Shown: piece after piece, positions 15,686 to 17,068 of the stretch
How the letters are laid out: each line of letters opens with the position of its first letter
How positions within the stretch are numbered: position 1 is the first letter of the stretch
DNA from: Actinomycetes bacterium
GTDB lineage: Bacteria; Actinomycetota; Acidimicrobiia; Acidimicrobiales; Microtrichaceae
Length of the DNA stretch: 17,068 bases
Direction: 5' to 3'
NCBI GenBank assembly: GCA_023423475.1
Contig: JAFAFN010000287.1
Coordinates: 1-17,068, forward strand
Position numbers and translations under genes: made by a program
The notes under the pieces: generated by a model
What the model was told of the DNA's origin: nothing
The model's database searches: none
What the model saw: only the letters and a program-made list of their open reading frames with translations

Positions 15686-17068
15686 GCGGCCCCGTGCGAT
15701 CCCTGCTCCGTCATGGCGCCGCTGCCTTCGAGCTCCGCCCCAACGCCACCATCGTCGCTGCGTTGTCCGCCGCGGTCGTGCCGCTGGTGGTCGCCACGCT
15801 GTGGGCGTCGGGGGTCGGTGCCGGGGACTCGAGGCTCGCGGGCATGATCGGTGCGGTGGCCGTCGTCGGTGCCGCTCTGGCGAGCGCCGCGATCGTCACC
15901 GCCGCAGCCTCGGACCTGCCTGCTGACCGTCGACGTTCCTGGCAGCTGACGGCGGCGGGACTACTTCTGTACGCGGCGGGTGCCGCGACCTGGTTCCTCA
16001 CCCTTCGGGGATCCTCGAGCCCCGCGACCACCGGCCCGGGCGATCTCGCCTACCTGGCCGCGATGGTGTGCTTCGCGGCGGCGACGCTGCGCCATCCGTT
16101 GATGCGGCCGCGTTCGCGCATGGTGCGCGCCTGCATCGACGCGGCGATCGTCGCGGCGTCGATCACCGTCTGGCTGTGGCTCGCGGCCGGACGCCACCTG
16201 TTGCGCGACACCGGCGATCACCTCGGGACGGCCGCGTGCATGCTCTTCCCGGCGGTCGACGTCTTCATCGTGGTGCTCTGCCTCACCGCGTCGGCGCGCC
16301 CGAGGATCGAACAGCGCTCCATGACCTCGGGTCTGCTGCTCGCCGCAGCGTTCTCCGGTCTGCTCGTCGGCGACGTGGCGCAGGCCTTCATCCGCAGCTA
16401 CGGCGCCGACAGCCAGTTCCCGCTCGTGGTCGAAGCCGCCTGGGTCGCCTCGTTCGTCTTCCTCGCGGCGGTGAGCTGGGTCGCCCGGGGCACCTCGAAG
16501 GCGGTGCGGGTGCCGTGGGCACGTCAGCAGCTCGCCGTCGTCGTCACCACCGTGCCGGCCCTCTTCGCCGTCATCGCGACGGTGGTGACGGTCACCGACG
16601 CGACGCAGCGCGGCAGGGTCGACGCCACGGCGATGCTGGTCCTGATGGCGGTGGTCGCACTCGCACTCGTGCGTCAGTCGCTGACGGTCGCGGACAACAT
16701 GCGGCTCGGCGATTCCCTGCGCAGCGCGGTCGACGAGCTCGAGCAACAGGCCACCCACGACGCGCTCACCAACCTCCCCAACCGCGCCGGGCTCATCGAC
16801 CGCATCGACGCCGCGCTGCGTCGCGCCGAACGCGACGGCACGTCGTGTGCGGTGCTGTTCGTCGACCTCGACCACCTCAAGGCGGTGAACGACTCGCTCG
16901 GGCACTCAGCGGGCGACGACCTGCTCCGCACCGTCTCGTCGCGCCTGACCGCCCGGGTGGGTGGCGGGGTGACCCGATTCGGTGGCGACGAGTTCGTCGT
17001 GTTGCTCGAACGACTGCCCACCGCGTCGACCGCCCTCCGTCTCGGTGTCCAGATCGTCGACGACGCGA
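15682..17068 (+). CDS. Membrane GGDEF protein, N-terminal 462 residues (cut by window edge)
   Basis: The ATG overlaps the stop of the preceding GGDEF/EAL-like gene (ATGA), with GAGG eight bases upstream, so the two are translationally coupled. Residues 1-335 hold about ten hydrophobic segments, several recognisably parallel to those of the neighbour (for example IDAAIVAASITVWLWL at 152-167 against LDVCIVAAATVTVLWA). The second half of the membrane part has the acidic CMLFPAVDVFIVVLCL (186-201) and LLVGDVAQAFIRSYG (227-241) segments seen in actinobacterial membrane cyclases. The GGDEF domain begins near 350: THDALTNLPNR (358-368), FVDLDHLKAVND (393-404; D395 would bind metal) and an intact TRFGGDEFVVLLE (GGDEF at 434-438). 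No RxxD inhibitory site precedes it. Diguanylate cyclase activity is predicted. The frame is open to the last base, so more sequence, possibly an EAL domain, lies beyond. Confidence 0.9.
   Translation, partial: MSGPVRSLLRHGAAAFELRPNATIVAALSAAVVPLVVATLWASGVGAGDSRLAGMIGAVAVVGAALASAAIVTAAASDLPADRRRSWQLTAAGLLLYAAGAATWFLTLRGSSSPATTGPGDLAYLAAMVCFAAATLRHPLMRPRSRMVRACIDAAIVAASITVWLWLAAGRHLLRDTGDHLGTAACMLFPAVDVFIVVLCLTASARPRIEQRSMTSGLLLAAAFSGLLVGDVAQAFIRSYGADSQFPLVVEAAWVASFVFLAAVSWVARGTSKAVRVPWARQQLAVVVTTVPALFAVIATVVTVTDATQRGRVDATAMLVLMAVVALALVRQSLTVADNMRLGDSLRSAVDELEQQATHDALTNLPNRAGLIDRIDAALRRAERDGTSCAVLFVDLDHLKAVNDSLGHSAGDDLLRTVSSRLTARVGGGVTRFGGDEFVVLLERLPTASTALRLGVQIVDDA

Overview
The window is high-GC DNA with tightly packed genes. 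GTG starts, 4-base stop/start overlaps and the protein families point to an actinobacterium. I infer a member of the Acidimicrobiia (Ilumatobacter/Iamia-like), but no marker gene here proves it. No rRNA, tRNA, CRISPR array, transposase or phage gene is visible.

Left to middle (1-13007), nine genes all read on the minus strand. In transcription order from the right they are an acyl-CoA synthetase, an MpaB-like DUF2236 oxygenase, two unequal acyl-CoA dehydrogenases, D-aminoacyl-tRNA deacylase (dtd), a small flavodoxin-like protein, then recC, recB and recD. The first four are spaced like an operon and look like a catabolic module: oxidative cleavage or modification of a lipid or isoprenoid, CoA activation, then alpha,beta-dehydrogenation by a probable heteromeric dehydrogenase. 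The three rec genes are translationally coupled (GTGA and ATGA overlaps) and encode a complete-looking RecBCD helicase-nuclease; recD runs off the left edge. Between the flavodoxin gene and recC lies a 29-bp sequence repeated three times in tandem, each copy holding an inverted repeat. It abuts the recC start codon and is the most unusual non-coding structure here.

Right (13193-17068), after a 185-bp divergent intergenic region with two inverted repeats, two coupled plus-strand genes encode related membrane GGDEF proteins. The first has about ten membrane segments, an intact GGDEF motif and an EAL domain that has lost most catalytic residues (EAL has become RAR, the DD pair has become AN). 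The second has a similar membrane part and an intact GGDEF motif, and is cut by the right edge. They probably form a local cyclic-di-GMP signalling pair.

I do not see a clearly new multi-gene system. The most promising leads are the tandem palindromic repeat before recC, the degenerate EAL domain of the first GGDEF protein, and the linkage of the DUF2236 oxygenase to the beta-oxidation genes.
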